From Sphagnum compactum (lineage: Eukaryota; Bryophyta; Sphagnopsida; Sphagnales), in NCBI GenBank assembly GCA_965153455.1, contig OZ234495.1, forward strand, positions 11,652,875-11,716,874: a stretch of DNA of 64,000 nucleotides, in the 5' to 3' direction. A program made the position numbers and the translations under genes. Of the stretch, positions 12,721 through 23,180 are shown one piece after another. Every line of letters begins with the position of its first letter. Position 1 is the first letter of the stretch. The notes beneath the pieces were generated by a model. The model did no database searches. It was not told where the DNA came from and was given only the letters and a program-made list of their open reading frames with translations.

Positions 12721-13519
12721 CCCCTTCCTTTTTTTGCAATATGACATTCCATGTTGGAGTTTGGGAGGAAGCTTGGAAGCATCAAACTCCAAGCTAGCAA
12801 TAAGCTTTTTTGTTTTTCCCCTTTTTTTTGGAATTTGATTTTCCCAAATTTATTTTTAGATTTTTATTTTTTGTTTTTCTCATTCTTTTACTTGGTTCTG
12901 ATTTTTTTTTTAATTTAAAAAAATTTGCAGGGATTTTTAAATGAAGCCTTGGATTTATTTCTTTGCCATGATTATAAATGAACTTTCTTATAATTGCTTG
13001 TAGATGTTTAGAATTGCTTGTAAATGTTCAGGTGTAAATGGTTCTACATATTCGTAAATGTTTAGATGATTTTTAATCCAACAGCTAAATCTTAAAAACC
13101 TTATAACACCTAAACCATTTTATGATTCAAAAAAAAAATCTTTTTCTCCATTATAATCATACCAATTTTGAAAATTATTGCAAAATGAAATCTTCAAGGA
13201 TAAATATTAATGAAATAGTAATTGAAAATTGTGATATTTTCCCCAATTAAATTTTTATGGAAGAAGCATCTCTGACTAAAACTATGGAAGAAAATAGAAG
13301 TTTACAAACATAGTCCAATGCCATTCAAAGTGAAGAAGAGAAACGAAAGCAAGTTTACAAAATTTGCATGTTCAAAGAAAAAATGGAGAGGGCATGATAG
13401 GATTGCATTATGTGGTCATTTTACATCAAGTAAATGTTAATAACATCATTGATGGAAGCAAACTTTAGATCATGAGGTGTATGATTTGTCATGTTAATTT
13501 TGTCCATTTTAATCCAAGA

Positions 13520-14448
13520 ACAAAAGAAAGGAGAGGAATTATAACATATTACCAAAAAAATGGCATCACAACTCTAAAAATCATGTGGATGCAGATCATG
13601 TTATGCTTGCAAAAAGACTCGAAGAAGAAGTGAACTTTCCATTAAGAGATGTACTAGAAAGACAACTTGGGAAAAAAAGCCAAATGTGTCTAACTTTGAA
13701 ATATCAGAGTTTTTAATGCAAAAGATTTTTTTAAGAAGGATGTTGTGTAACAAAAGCAATTTTTGCAAGACCTTGCCCTTTTGGTTGTCAAAAATCATCT
13801 CCTTGTTAAATTTGTTGAGAGCATTTGGTTGAAGCATCTTGTAATGCATTTATGTCCAAGAGCTGTGTTTCCATCAAGGAAATTTTTTTCACAATAGGTT
13901 TTGGTTGATTTGGTGGAAAAGACAAAACAAGAATATATCTTGCCTAAATTGAAAGAATGTTATTTTGCAACAACTAATTTTCACTTGTGGATGTTAGAGG
14001 GAGAACATGATTTTTTGACTTGGTGATTGATTTTTTGAGTGAAGAGTGGCAACTTCAACATATTATAATAAGATTGTTTGAGGCGAGTGAAATTATAGGG
14101 TAAGCTATAGCAAGAAATTTAACTGAATTGTTAGATCAATATGATTTAAGGAATTAAATTATTGCATATTTTAAGGATGAAGGTGCAAATTTGAATGCCA
14201 TGACAACAACTCTAAAATATGTGGTGAATTGTGAAGTTCTTGATATGGAGGAAAGTTTCCAAGGCACTTGCTTTGATCATGCATGTTTTAAAGCATGTTA
14301 ATATGGGACAACAGAAAAAAAAGTTTGTAAAAACTTGAAACATAACTCTATTAAGTCAACCCAATCTGATTTACAAAAGTGCATAATTTGGCCAATTTTT
14401 TTTGGAAAAAGGATATAAGAATGGAATAAAACTTGCATTATATTCCAG
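13520..14448 (+). pseudogene. Decayed hAT-type transposase
   Basis: hAT transposases cut and paste DNA using an RNase H-like fold. Here the translated fragments must be read across several frameshifts and stops. They include the segments YQKNGITTLK (near 13550), LVVKNHLLVKFVESIWLK (near 13780-13830), FHLWMLEGEHD (near 13980) and IIAYFKDEGANLNAMTTTLK (near 14155-14215). These are followed by CFDHACFKAC and NSIKSTQSDLQKCIIWP (near 14270-14395). The order and wording match the plant hAT-like family with the KDEGxNLxxMTxALK motif, as I know it. The C-terminal dimerisation region is absent, and the sequence breaks at the 68-bp duplication beginning at 14449. No terminal inverted repeats were found. 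Non-functional. Confidence 0.85.
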
Positions 14449-14818
14449 AAAGCTAAAGGTTCCTATACAAATGATACTTACTATTCAAATAAGACCTTCG
14501 GCTTGCAACGCAATCAAAACTATCCTCAGGGAGAGGTTGTGTTTACAAATGATGTCCCCATGCTCAAGGGACTGCCTCCTCAAGGAATGCAACCTTCTTT
14601 TCAGCGAGGACTTCTTACTCCGGGGAACTCTATCGAGGGCGGAGGAAATTTCGCCTCCTTTCCTAGGCCATATTTCAAATTTGTCTAGGTCTGAGTGAGG
14701 TATGATGACATCCCAACACCAAAAACTTGGCCTTACACATGTTATTCCAAAAAGCTAAAGGTTCCTATACAAATGATACTTACTATTCAAATAAGACCTT
14801 CGGCTTGCAACGCAATCA
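14449..14818 (+). repeat. Exact 68-bp direct duplication flanking a 234-bp segment
   Basis: Positions 14449-14516 and 14751-14818 are identical over 68 bp, and a few bases before them also match with one difference. The 234 bp between contain dyad-core boxes such as CCTCAAGG, CTCCGGGGAA and TTCCTAGG, like those in the arrays further right. The left copy lies at the broken end of the hAT transposase. Perfect identity suggests a recent duplication or insertion event. Confidence 0.9.
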
Positions 14819-15229
14819 TTACGCGACACAAATTGTTGAAGAATTATCATTCGCCTATGTAACAATCATCTCATGCCTTGTATCACAATACTTCAAGAAC
14901 CATACCATTACGTGAGGTGTTATGGCTTCAAAACACTTGATGAATATGACATGAAGAAAGCAATCATCTACGACAAGTAAGCACTAAGCATGCACGACGT
15001 TGTTTGGTCTTAAAACAAATATGACGTTTACAAATGGCAAAAGGACACCAACAGTGCAAAATCCAAAAAACCTCATGAAAAGTTCATGGTTGTTGTCTAA
15101 ATTTATATACGCTTCAAATGAGGGGAATCCAATGCCACCTTTCCATCCAAGTGCCGTCCAATGCCTAGGATGAAGGGAAGTCAATACTACTTATTAACCT
15201 CATCCTCAAGACAACAAGAATCCAATGAT

Positions 15230-15620
15230 ACGAAGGTCAAGTCCCCGAGGAACCAACAAGGCACTCTATTACTTGAAAAGCTCCAAGATTTCAACTTCAT
15301 TGGGATCTACATGATTCATCTCCCTAGGGAAATGAAAATACATTTCTTGGGGAGATGAATAAAATAGTATAGTGGGGATTTATGTCACTAAACTACCTAA
15401 CAATCTGCATTAGGTAGCTTGTCAGGAATTTTAGTATTTGAGTTCCTCAAGGGATGTGCTTCAATAAAGTCCTTGAAGAGCTTCCAGATTTCACCTTCCT
15501 AAGTTAGCGCTCGACATATGCTCCCTAAGGAACTTCTACATCATAACTTCCTAGGGAATTGCTTGATCAAAGCTCCCCAGGAGAAAGCTTATATGTTCCC
15601 CGAGAGTAGAAGGAACTACC
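15230..15620 (+). repeat. Irregular dyad-core array 1
   Basis: Short boxes of the form YCC(N2-4)GGR recur at about 35-45 bp spacing. Examples are TCCCCGAGGAA, CTCCCTAGGGAA, CTCCCTAAGGAA, TTCCTAGGGAA and CTCCCCAGGAG. The linkers are AT-rich and diverged. No long frame is maintained. The array lies just outside the LTR copy that starts at 15901. Confidence 0.6.
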
Positions 15621-15900
15621 TTAAGGACTGTAGATGGCAAGAAACATAAGCGCAGTACAAATGACAAGATCTTTATTTAATCAAATAAATGTACATTATT
15701 TACATGCTAAAAAGTTATGTATCATCAACCCTATCTCTAATGCATTATTTCATCTTTAGTTGGGAATTCCTTCTTCCATTTGTTTGTCAACCCATTCTCA
15801 ATTATCCGATAATTGTACCCCATAGTTCCTTTAGTTCTTTCGTGTTGAACCACTTGTTGCTACCAAGAATTGCGTCAAGGCCTTTTCATTGGGCCTTGAA

Positions 15901-16797
15901 TGATGCACCCCCAAACTCTTTAACCCAAATGTGGGTCCTATAATGAAACAACAAAAAGAAGAAAAGAGTCGGTGCACCATCCTTAACTTGCAACAATTTT
16001 TGGGTAGGAGGGTATGCTAAAGCTTTGGGATGGGACTAGGGCAAACTCATAAGTAAAAGTTCAAAATGAAATAAACTTGCACAACCAAGGAAAGAGGGTG
16101 GTTAATGTAAGTTGAATGCAAATGGTGCAATGGACTTAGTAGGGACAACCTCAAACATAAGTTTTACACAACCCACAACCTTTGGGAGGAGGCACCACTC
16201 CTTTGCTTATAGTATCTTTTGTGACTATCTACGAGGGTTACATCCAAATGACATTTTTTTCCCCAAGTCCCAAAATTGGGATTCTTATTGTTTGAAATTT
16301 TGGACATTCATATTTTCCTTAAATCAAGCATTTTGGAACATGAAAGGACAATATCTTATAGCCCTCAAAAAGATCTTTCCAATGGTGTATTACATTTTCA
16401 ATTAAAGACGATTTGATTCCCACTCTAAGGGGATTTGTGGTCAAGAGTCAAAATTCCAATTTGATTCCCAACCCTTTTTTGGGTCATAACTCATGCATTT
16501 CAGGTCTAAATGAACAATGCAAGAGCACTTTAAGCATCTACACTTCAAAATATTTCCAATGGTATCCTAGGGGCCCAATTTGGAGCTTGTATGCCCTTTC
16601 AACTAAGGCTATGAATATTTGGGACTCATGCATGAATGCAATTCCCAAAGTGGGAGTGCACTTGGGAGTCATTGGGCTCAATCTCTTGCACTTTCCCCCA
16701 TTAGTGAGAATGTGTTTCACTCTCAAACACACTCTCTTGGCCTCATGCGCCCTTGCACTCCACATTTAGTCACGAACATGATGTTAGGGTTGCAACG
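15901..16797 (+). mobile_element. LTR copy 1 (subfamily A, plus orientation)
   Basis: The copy begins TGATGCACCCCCAAACTC and follows the same order of blocks as the copies at 20324-21296 (inverted) and 25810-26390. Shared blocks include AACCTTTGGGAGGAGGCACC, GGGATGGGACTA and the GTTGCAAC close to the end. Homology with the inverted copy stops near 16797, about 60 bp short of that copy's terminal CA, so the right end is truncated or diverged. It is probably a solo or partial LTR. Confidence 0.75.
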
Positions 16798-17159
16798 TTG
16801 AAGTATTAAAGCAAGTTCAACATAATGTAGTATGCACACTTTGTATTCTTTGATGGTTGTAGGATCAAAGGCTTCTTCCAAGGCAAGCTATGAATTATAT
16901 CGCCTTGCTTTTATCATCCCATGCCTCCATGAGGTCAATTTGAAGTTTTTTGAAAAAAAGGGCCATTTTTTGTTCCATGTGTGACAATTCCCACAAGTTC
17001 AAGTCACAAATCGGGTAGGTTCACAACAAAGAAGGTTCCAATGTCCAAAGACCCCCACTAATTGCCCAATGGCTACTTGTGGAATTGGCCAACTTCAATT
17101 AAACTGCTCGAACATTACACCATATGCAAAGGGGAAGATGTGATGGGATTTTATCTTTG

Positions 17160-17645
17160 CTAATTTCCAGTCCAACCATTCCATAAATCCAATATCCTCT
17201 TTGACCATTGTTTCACATCAATTGCCCATAATGTGTTCATCAGTTGCGTTGGTGCAATCCATGTATCTTTTGGGACACCCTTTAGGATGTAGCGAAAAAA
17301 CTTGTTCATAATATTGTTTATGGCATCATTGCCTTTTAGCGCACATCTGATGTTGTTGAGATCAATCATAGTTTTGTTACGACTAAATGGAATCTTGACA
17401 TCCAACCTCCAGTCCTCACCCTTGTGATTTTTGGGAATGTATTTCCACTTTGGAATCACCTTGGATAGAAAGTAAGAACTTGCAATCATAACAATGAGCC
17501 TTGGAAGTCTATGGCGGAATGATGCACAATCCATCTTGGGCCATAAGAAGACAATGGAAAGTTTCCAAAAATTAAGGTCCTTGAGGAGCTGAGCATTATA
17601 ACTCCCCAAGGAAATGCCAAGTTTAGGTCCCTTAAAAGTTAACAA
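17160..17645 (-). pseudogene. 161-codon ORF remnant in the retroelement cluster, unknown product
   Basis: This is the longest clean minus-strand frame in the cluster. It is Trp-, Lys- and Ile-rich (WKYIPKNHKGEDW, WAIDVKQWSKRILDLWNGW), with no zinc knuckle, protease or polymerase motif. It has the same strand as the gag-like fragments at 19769-20323 and 21851-22315, so it may be part of the internal region of the same element family. It opens directly from dyad-core array 2. I do not recognise it. Confidence 0.35.
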
Positions 17646-18005
17646 GTTTATATCCCCAACGATGAAACAACTTAGGCTCCTCGAATATTTGAATTCTTGA
17701 GGAGTTGCTTGGGTGACGTCCCCAGGGAGCTGTACACTTCAGTTCCCCAAAGAAAGACCAAGATAAGATCCCTCGATAAGCTAACAAGTTCGGGTCTCCA
17801 AGGAGTCTAACTTGTTTCTTCAAAGAGCTCACGAACTAGGCTACTTGGGGTACTAAACTCCCAGGAAGTTGGCAAGGTGACATCCCCATGGAGCTATACA
17901 TTTAAGCTCCCTGGGGAAATGTTAACCTTAGGTCCCCAAGGAGCATCCCGACCAGCAATGTAATTTAGTGCATTAGGGAGCTAAAATCATAGGTCCCTAA
18001 GAAGT
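17575..18005 (+). repeat. Dyad-core array 2 (about 25-30 bp spacing)
   Basis: About 14 boxes occur in 430 bp. They include CTCCCCAAGGA, GTCCCCAGGGA, GTTCCCCAAAG, GTCTCCAAGGA, ATCCCCATGGA, CTCCCTGGGGA and GTCCCCAAGGA. Where best kept, boxes are spaced about 24-25 bp apart, with AT-rich linkers (for example between 17905 and 17945). The spacing differs from the 17-bp array at 21572 while the core is the same. Confidence 0.65.
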
Positions 18006-19206
18006 CTTGATGGAAATCAAAAATTCAATTGCCATAAAATTGAACGGGCTAATAACCTTGATTTTTGCGATAAAAAATGCAAATTTTAGGTTGAAGGAAT
18101 CAAGCCACGCTTTCCAAACTAGTCCCAATTTTTGCACTTTTGGAACTAGCAAGGGGTTTTTTGCTTCGACACTCTTCATTCTATCTTTAGCAACGGGAAT
18201 AGGCCCCTTGTGGTTTGCTTTTGAGTATGGCTCATATTGTGTCCCTTTCTTGCCTTTTGGGTCCTTGGAAGCCTTCAAATGGCCTTGAGTTGACCACCTT
18301 CCCTTCCCAGGTTCAACATCTGCATTCAAAGACACATGTTGTTGAGGACTAAACCTGGTTTTTTTGAGTGCTTACACATCATTAGCCCCTCCACCATTAA
18401 ATTTGTAATTGATAACATAGAGAATAGACGGGCCATCTTGGTTTGGTTGCCATGTCAGAAGGATGGTAAGTTTATTGTAGTTATGCGTTGAAAACTGGGC
18501 TGAGCAATTGGCATGGCGTCAAATGTAGGGACAATGGAGGAACCAACATTTTGTGGTGTTTACGCCAACCCATTTGAACAGATGTCCTCGTTTGGACCTA
18601 CCTCAAACAAAGGTTTGAAGTGGTATGCGCAAAATGTCGAAGATCCATGAATCCCTCAGTTATACCAAAAGAAGCTTAAACATCAACCACTTTTTCCCCA
18701 CCTAGGGCCTCATGGGTCTTTTGCTCGGTGTTGTCTTTGTCAGCAGTCTACCCTCTTTATTTCCCTTGCTTGACATTCTCCTTAGTTTTCTCAACTCCCC
18801 CAGCCTGATGTGTGTCCTTAGGTAACATTGTTTTTTTTGCCCTTTCAGCTTCCCCAGCCTAACTTGTGTTTCCAGGCGACATTGTTTCCTCGGCTTTCCC
18901 AGCCTCCCTAACTCGACCCATGTCCTTGGGAACCATTGTCTCTCTGGGCCTCCCAGCCTCCCTGGCCTAACCCGTGTCCTTGGAAACCACTGTGTCCTTG
19001 GTCCTTTTAGTTTTTCTGGCATTCTCCTCGGGCACCATTTGCTCCCCAACCTTCTCAGTCTCTTTAGCGTTCTCCTTGGCCCAATCTGGTTCCTTGTGCA
19101 CCACCGATTCCCCGGTGCTTTCATTCTCCCCAAACATCTCCCCCTCCCTAGGAATTGTTTTGCTATCCACGCGCAAGGTTGACATATTCACATGGAAAAT
19201 TCTCAC
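17997..19206 (-). pseudogene. Decayed hydrophilic ORF with 18-residue repeats
   Basis: Reading down from 19206, the minus strand gives a charged protein fragment in which an approximately 54-bp unit (18 codons) recurs about six times between 19100 and 18750. The theme is xETMVPKDxGxxREAGK, with variants such as DTVVSKDTG and EQMVPEENA. Stops and a frame change separate it from a second fragment (18335-17997, beginning MSLNADVEPGKGRW). The charged, repetitive character resembles a gag or linker region of a large non-autonomous retroelement. No enzyme motif is present. Confidence 0.4.
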
Positions 19207-19230
19207 CTCTTAGACAAGCTTGAAGGTGGG

Positions 19231-19768
19231 TGTCATGACCCTAGCCTTGGGTCATGACCAAGGCAAGGGCATGGAAAGGTGCAGGCTAGGAGTGCAACCC
19301 AGGAATCACATTCACACTCTTGGGAGTGCGGGAGAGTGTGGTGGACTCCCATTTTGGGAGTTGGAGTCCCAATGGACTTTTAAATCAACTTGGGAGTCTC
19401 GGGAAAAACACCATTTGGGTGTCTAACCCTTGTGGCGAACCACAAAGAATACTTATTATTAGGGGGCAGGTGGTGGTTTCCCCCAAGTTTGGGCCGTGGT
19501 GAGTCTTGTGAGTCTATATATGCCCGTGGCTCATTCGTGCACCAAAAAATGTTCCAATTATGCACTATCCCAATTGTCGTTTGGTTTATGCAAATTGATA
19601 TGAGTAATTGACATGCTTGTCATTTGTCTTAATCCCCATCTTGAAGCTGCAGCACGCCTTTCTTACCCCAAAAGTGCTGTAAGCTATGGAACGTGCCCCA
19701 ATTCCTCCTTCCACAATTTCCATTTTGGGACTAACATTTGAGTTTTTCAAGGAGTTTGGGGGTGCATG
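19231..19768 (-). mobile_element. LTR copy 2 (subfamily B, minus orientation, internally shortened)
   Basis: On the minus strand it starts near 19768 with ATGCACCCCCAAACTCC (the initial TG is degenerate) and ends GGGTCATGACA at 19231. The copy at 23181-24084 ends the same way (GGGTCGTGACA). At 538 bp it is shorter than the 904-bp relative, so part has been lost. The sequence next to its end shows no primer-binding site. Confidence 0.7.
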
Positions 19769-20307
19769 AACGATCATCTATTAACAACCTCAGCTACTAC
19801 ACTCCTCTCGATTTCAACAACAAAAGCAATGTTGTCTTGAATGAAATTATTGATGATAGCTTAATGGTCATTGTAGCCCATTTCGATGTCAAGGGCATCA
19901 TCTTGCTTACAAGAATCCAATTTGGCTTCGCGAGTAATTTCCATCATGTCCAAGCACTGATCCATGTCCTCTTTCAATAACACCTTTGTGTCTAGTCCTT
20001 GTTCCATTTGTACCATGACAGTGTCAATTTCGTGGTGTAGGACAACTAAGGTAGGTGAGGTTGGATGTGATCCACTACCCTTCTAACCTAAATAAACCTA
20101 CATTGTATCTCAGTCATGTTGAGTGTCCATGGTCTTTGGGCTTTTGTGTAGCTTTTAGATTCCCCAACATCCAAGTCTTTGAGGTTTGCTTCTAATAAAC
20201 TATATTTTGTCGGGATTCTTGGGCCCACTTGTCATCAATTCTTGCCCAAGGCGTTCTTCAAGCATGAATGCTACATTTAGAGGGGGGGGGGGTAAACGCC
20301 ATTTCAA
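19769..20307 (-). pseudogene. 5' internal region of the LTR element, gag-like fragment
   Basis: This stretch follows the primer-binding site of the LTR at 20324-21296 and is read on the minus strand. It has a C11-12 run near 20281-20292. It then gives an acidic, coiled-coil-like frame (VMVQMEQGLDTKVLLKEDMD and DDALDIEMGYNDH), broken by stops, before LTR copy 2 begins. Position after the PBS suggests the start of gag. No nucleocapsid knuckle is seen. Confidence 0.4.
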
Positions 20308-20323
20308 GATGATGCTCTGATAA
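20308..20323 (-). other. Primer-binding site, initiator Met-tRNA type
   Basis: Immediately after the LTR terminal CA, the minus strand reads TTATCAGAGCATCA. The plant Met-tRNA primer-binding site is usually TGGTATCAGAGC, so TATCAGAGC matches and the first bases are mutated. This site defines the right end of the LTR, the orientation of the element, and its class as an LTR retrotransposon. Confidence 0.7.
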
Positions 20324-21296
20324 TGTTATCATGGTTGCCATAATAACATTCATGTTGTTGCAACCCCAACATTAGGTTTGTGACTAAGTATGGAGTGTAA
20401 AGGCCCATGAAGCTAAGAAAGTGTGTTTAGGTGTGAAATACACTTTCACAAATGGGGGAAAGTGTAACAGATGGAACCAATGACTCTTAAGTGCACTCCC
20501 ACTTTGGGAGTTGTTTTGGGAGTCATATTCGTGTGGGAGTCTCGAATGTTCAAAGCCATGGTTGAAAAGGCAAAAAAACACCAAATTGGGCCTTTATGAT
20601 ACCATTGGAAAGGTCTTGAAGTTTAAATGCCTAAAGGGCCCTCACATTGTTCATTTAAACTTGAAATGCATGAGGTATGATCAAAAGAAAGGTTGAAAAT
20701 CAAATTGGGAATTTGATTCCTGACCACAAATCCCTTTAAAGTAGGGGTCAAATGATCTTCGATTAGGGTGTGTAATACACTATTAAAAAGATCTTTTTGA
20801 GAACTATAAAATATTTCCATTTCATGTTCTAAACATGTTTGATTTGAGGAAGATATGAACGTCCAGAGTCTTGAAATAGCAAAAGTCCCAATTTTGGGCA
20901 ATTATGGGACTCCCAGTTGGTTCAAGTTTCAGGAAAAAGTGCCATTTGGATGTAGCCCCCGTGGAGAGTCACAAAACATACTATAGGGAAGAGAATGGTG
21001 CCTCCTCCCAAAGGTTGCCGGTCGCGTAAAACTTATGCTTAAGGTTGTCCCTACTAACTCTGCCACACCATTTGCATTCAACTTGCATTAATCGCCCTCA
21101 TTCGTTGGTTGTGCATGTTGATTTCATCTTAAACTCTTGCTTGTGAGTTTGTCTTAGTCCCATCCCAGAGCTCCAACATGCCCTCCTATCCTCAAAGTGT
21201 TGTGAATTAGGGAGCGTGCCTCGACTTTTTTTTTTTCCCTGTTGTTTCACTTTGGGACCCAAATTTGGGTTTTTAAAGGAGTTTGGGGGCATGTCA
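20324..21296 (-). mobile_element. LTR copy 3 (subfamily A, minus orientation, full length about 973 bp)
   Basis: On the minus strand it starts TGACATGCCCCCAAACTCC at 21296 and ends CCATGATAACA at 20324, right before the primer-binding site. It aligns by eye, block for block, to the copies at 15901 and 25810. As it is followed by a PBS it is a 5' LTR. Its partner 3' LTR is not evident downstream, where subfamily B sequence intervenes. Confidence 0.8.
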
Positions 21297-21571
21297 CATG
21301 CACTCCCACAATATAGGGTTGTGAGTTGTGTCAAAATTTGCGCATTCCAAACACCTGGTTTAATTGATCAACCCATTAAACTTTAGCCATCGTGAGAGCT
21401 CATTAGGGAGCACATCTCAATTTCTATAACTCCCCAGGCAAGGACATGCACGAGATGTTTGCAAGGATAATGAGTTTGCTCACTTCATAATTGACATAGA
21501 CCTAGGGGATGACCTTTCCCTAAGGATGGAATCTTTTTTTCCCGAGGAGGACATATTTCTATCCCCATGCA

Positions 21572-21724
21572 AGAAGTCTCCTTGGGGAAAAGGTGTCCTT
21601 AGGGAGACGTTGTCCCCGGGGAGACGTTGTCCCCGGGGAAGTGGTCTTTCCGAGGAGATGTTGTCCTCGGGTAAAAAGTTTCCATGGGGAAGAGTTCTCC
21701 CCAAGGAAGACATTTCCTCGAGGA
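21572..21724 (+). repeat. Perfect-period 17-bp tandem array with dyad core
   Basis: Nine consecutive units of exactly 17 bp fill 21572-21724 with no indels. Two neighbours are identical (GACGTTGTCCCCGGGGA at 21606 and 21623). The others keep the outer TCC...GGA dyad but vary in the centre: CTTGGG, CTTAGG, TTCCGAGG, TCCTCGGG, TCCATGGGG, CCCCAAGG and TCCTCGAGG. Degenerate units extend left to about 21490. Seventeen is not a multiple of three, so a coding role is unlikely. Confidence 0.9.
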
Positions 21725-21850
21725 TGACAAGCCAAATAAAAAGAGGCATGAACAAGAGAAGGAATATTGGAGACTTATGGGACATTGTAGACATATGCTA
21801 CAAATCAAGGTCCTCTTGAACCATCATCACTTGCTTCAACAATTTTTTGG

Positions 21851-23011
21851 TTAAGGTTCAGTCCTTGAATGGGCTTCCTGGTGCCACATTTGTTCATTAT
21901 CTCCAACCCACTCCCATAGTGCCCGCAATTGCATTGACTCAACAAAATTGGTTGTCATCTCAAGGTCTTTCTTACATAAATCTGTGTTTGTTTTAATGTT
22001 TTGGATGAACCATTCAAATTCGTTATGGAATGCCACAAAGTCCCTCCAACCACCAAAATTGTAGGGGAATTTTGCACACAACAACTCAATCATGTCACAC
22101 AACATGGCCCCAAACGACTCAATGCCAACACTAATTAGCCCATCCCAAAGATCAATCAACAATTTTGGCATTAATTGCTTCAAAATGCATGCCAATATAA
22201 GACGACTGTCTAGAGGTAGCATTGGAACAAAGTGCTCTCGCAAGCACTCATGTGCTAGTTCATTCATTTTCTCCCCCAAAACTGCCTTCCCATTGCTAGA
22301 AGTGGGTTCACCCAATTGTCTCCCTCTTTTTGCATACTAAAAAATGTTATTCCATGCACTCTCGACTTGGGAGGTGGAAGGCCACTAGGTAGAAAAACTA
22401 ATGCCACATTCAGCTAACTACCGACCCAATTGTTTTTGAGGTAGGCGACACATCTATCCATTTCCTTTTGGAGACCCGTAGAAGTACGCCATGCATCCCG
22501 CACTTGATAGACCACCGTGACCTCCCTGCCATGCCTTGTCATCACGAAGCCCTTCTATGACGAAACAACATGTTTTCACATCAAAGTGAATTGAACAGGA
22601 GAGAAATCCATCAGTCGATCTCCTTGGGAACTATTCGAGGGAAGAGCAAGCCCCAAGCAAAGAGCTCTAGGACTTCATGTCCTCGAAAATGGAGTTCATA
22701 GGGACATCTCCCCAAGGGAGCCACCCACATCTCCTCGAAAAATCACATCCCCAAGGATATGAACTATAGGTAGTGGTTCCCTAGGGAGAAAAAAATTTCG
22801 CTCTGTCTTGTGAAATAACAGGATCTAACGATTTTTCAATCTCCCAAGGCACCACAAATGTTGGGGATTCATTTTCCTCGGGGAACCTAAAGAAAGTAAT
22901 CTCTCCTTGGGGAATCAACGTCTCAAAGGAGACACTGCATCTTCTCAACAATTTAGTTAATTGATGTTTTGATGGAAAATACTTTAGTAGAACTATGCAA
23001 ACATCTTCCAA
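21851..23011 (-). pseudogene. Gag-like ORF series of unclassified LTR element
   Basis: Minus-strand coding traces run from 23011 to 21851. They start with a 76-codon frame (23011-22781). A diverged middle follows, with WRTSTGLQKEMDRCVAYLKN near 22480-22430. The series ends in a clean 154-codon frame (22315-21851) containing LLIDLWDGLISVGIESFGAM and NFGGWRDFVAFHNEFEWF. The last part is helical and hydrophobic, plausibly a capsid-like domain. No Cys-His knuckle, protease or RT motif is seen. The first frame ends at a stop created inside a CCCTAGGGA dyad box. I do not recognise the family. Confidence 0.4.
22620..22965 (+). repeat. Dyad-core array 3 (irregular)
   Basis: Boxes include CTCCTTGGGAA, CTCCCCAAGGGA, CATCCCCAAGGA, TTCCCTAGGGA, CTCCCAAGG, TTCCTCGGGGAA and CTCCTTGGGGAA, at 25-60 bp intervals. 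The array overlaps the 5' part of the gag-like frame series on the other strand, and there the boxes introduce stops (CCCTAG). The core is the same as in the 17-bp array about 1 kb away. Confidence 0.6.
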
Positions 23012-23180
23012 GAACCCAATGGTTACGCAAAGAAAATGGCAATGGAAGGCAAGGTTTTTGGTATGAACTTACCATCCATGAATTATAACTACTATCGAAG
23101 TTTTCCATGTTAAATTTGGTGGTTGGGAGGTTGATGAATGTTTATAGCCAGATTTCAGAGAAAACACTATACATGCCCAA

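Noticed and set aside
12221-12797. Cys/Phe-rich putative membrane protein frames
   Set aside because: All are direct translations of a degenerate 21-bp repeat, open in three frames, with no gene context.
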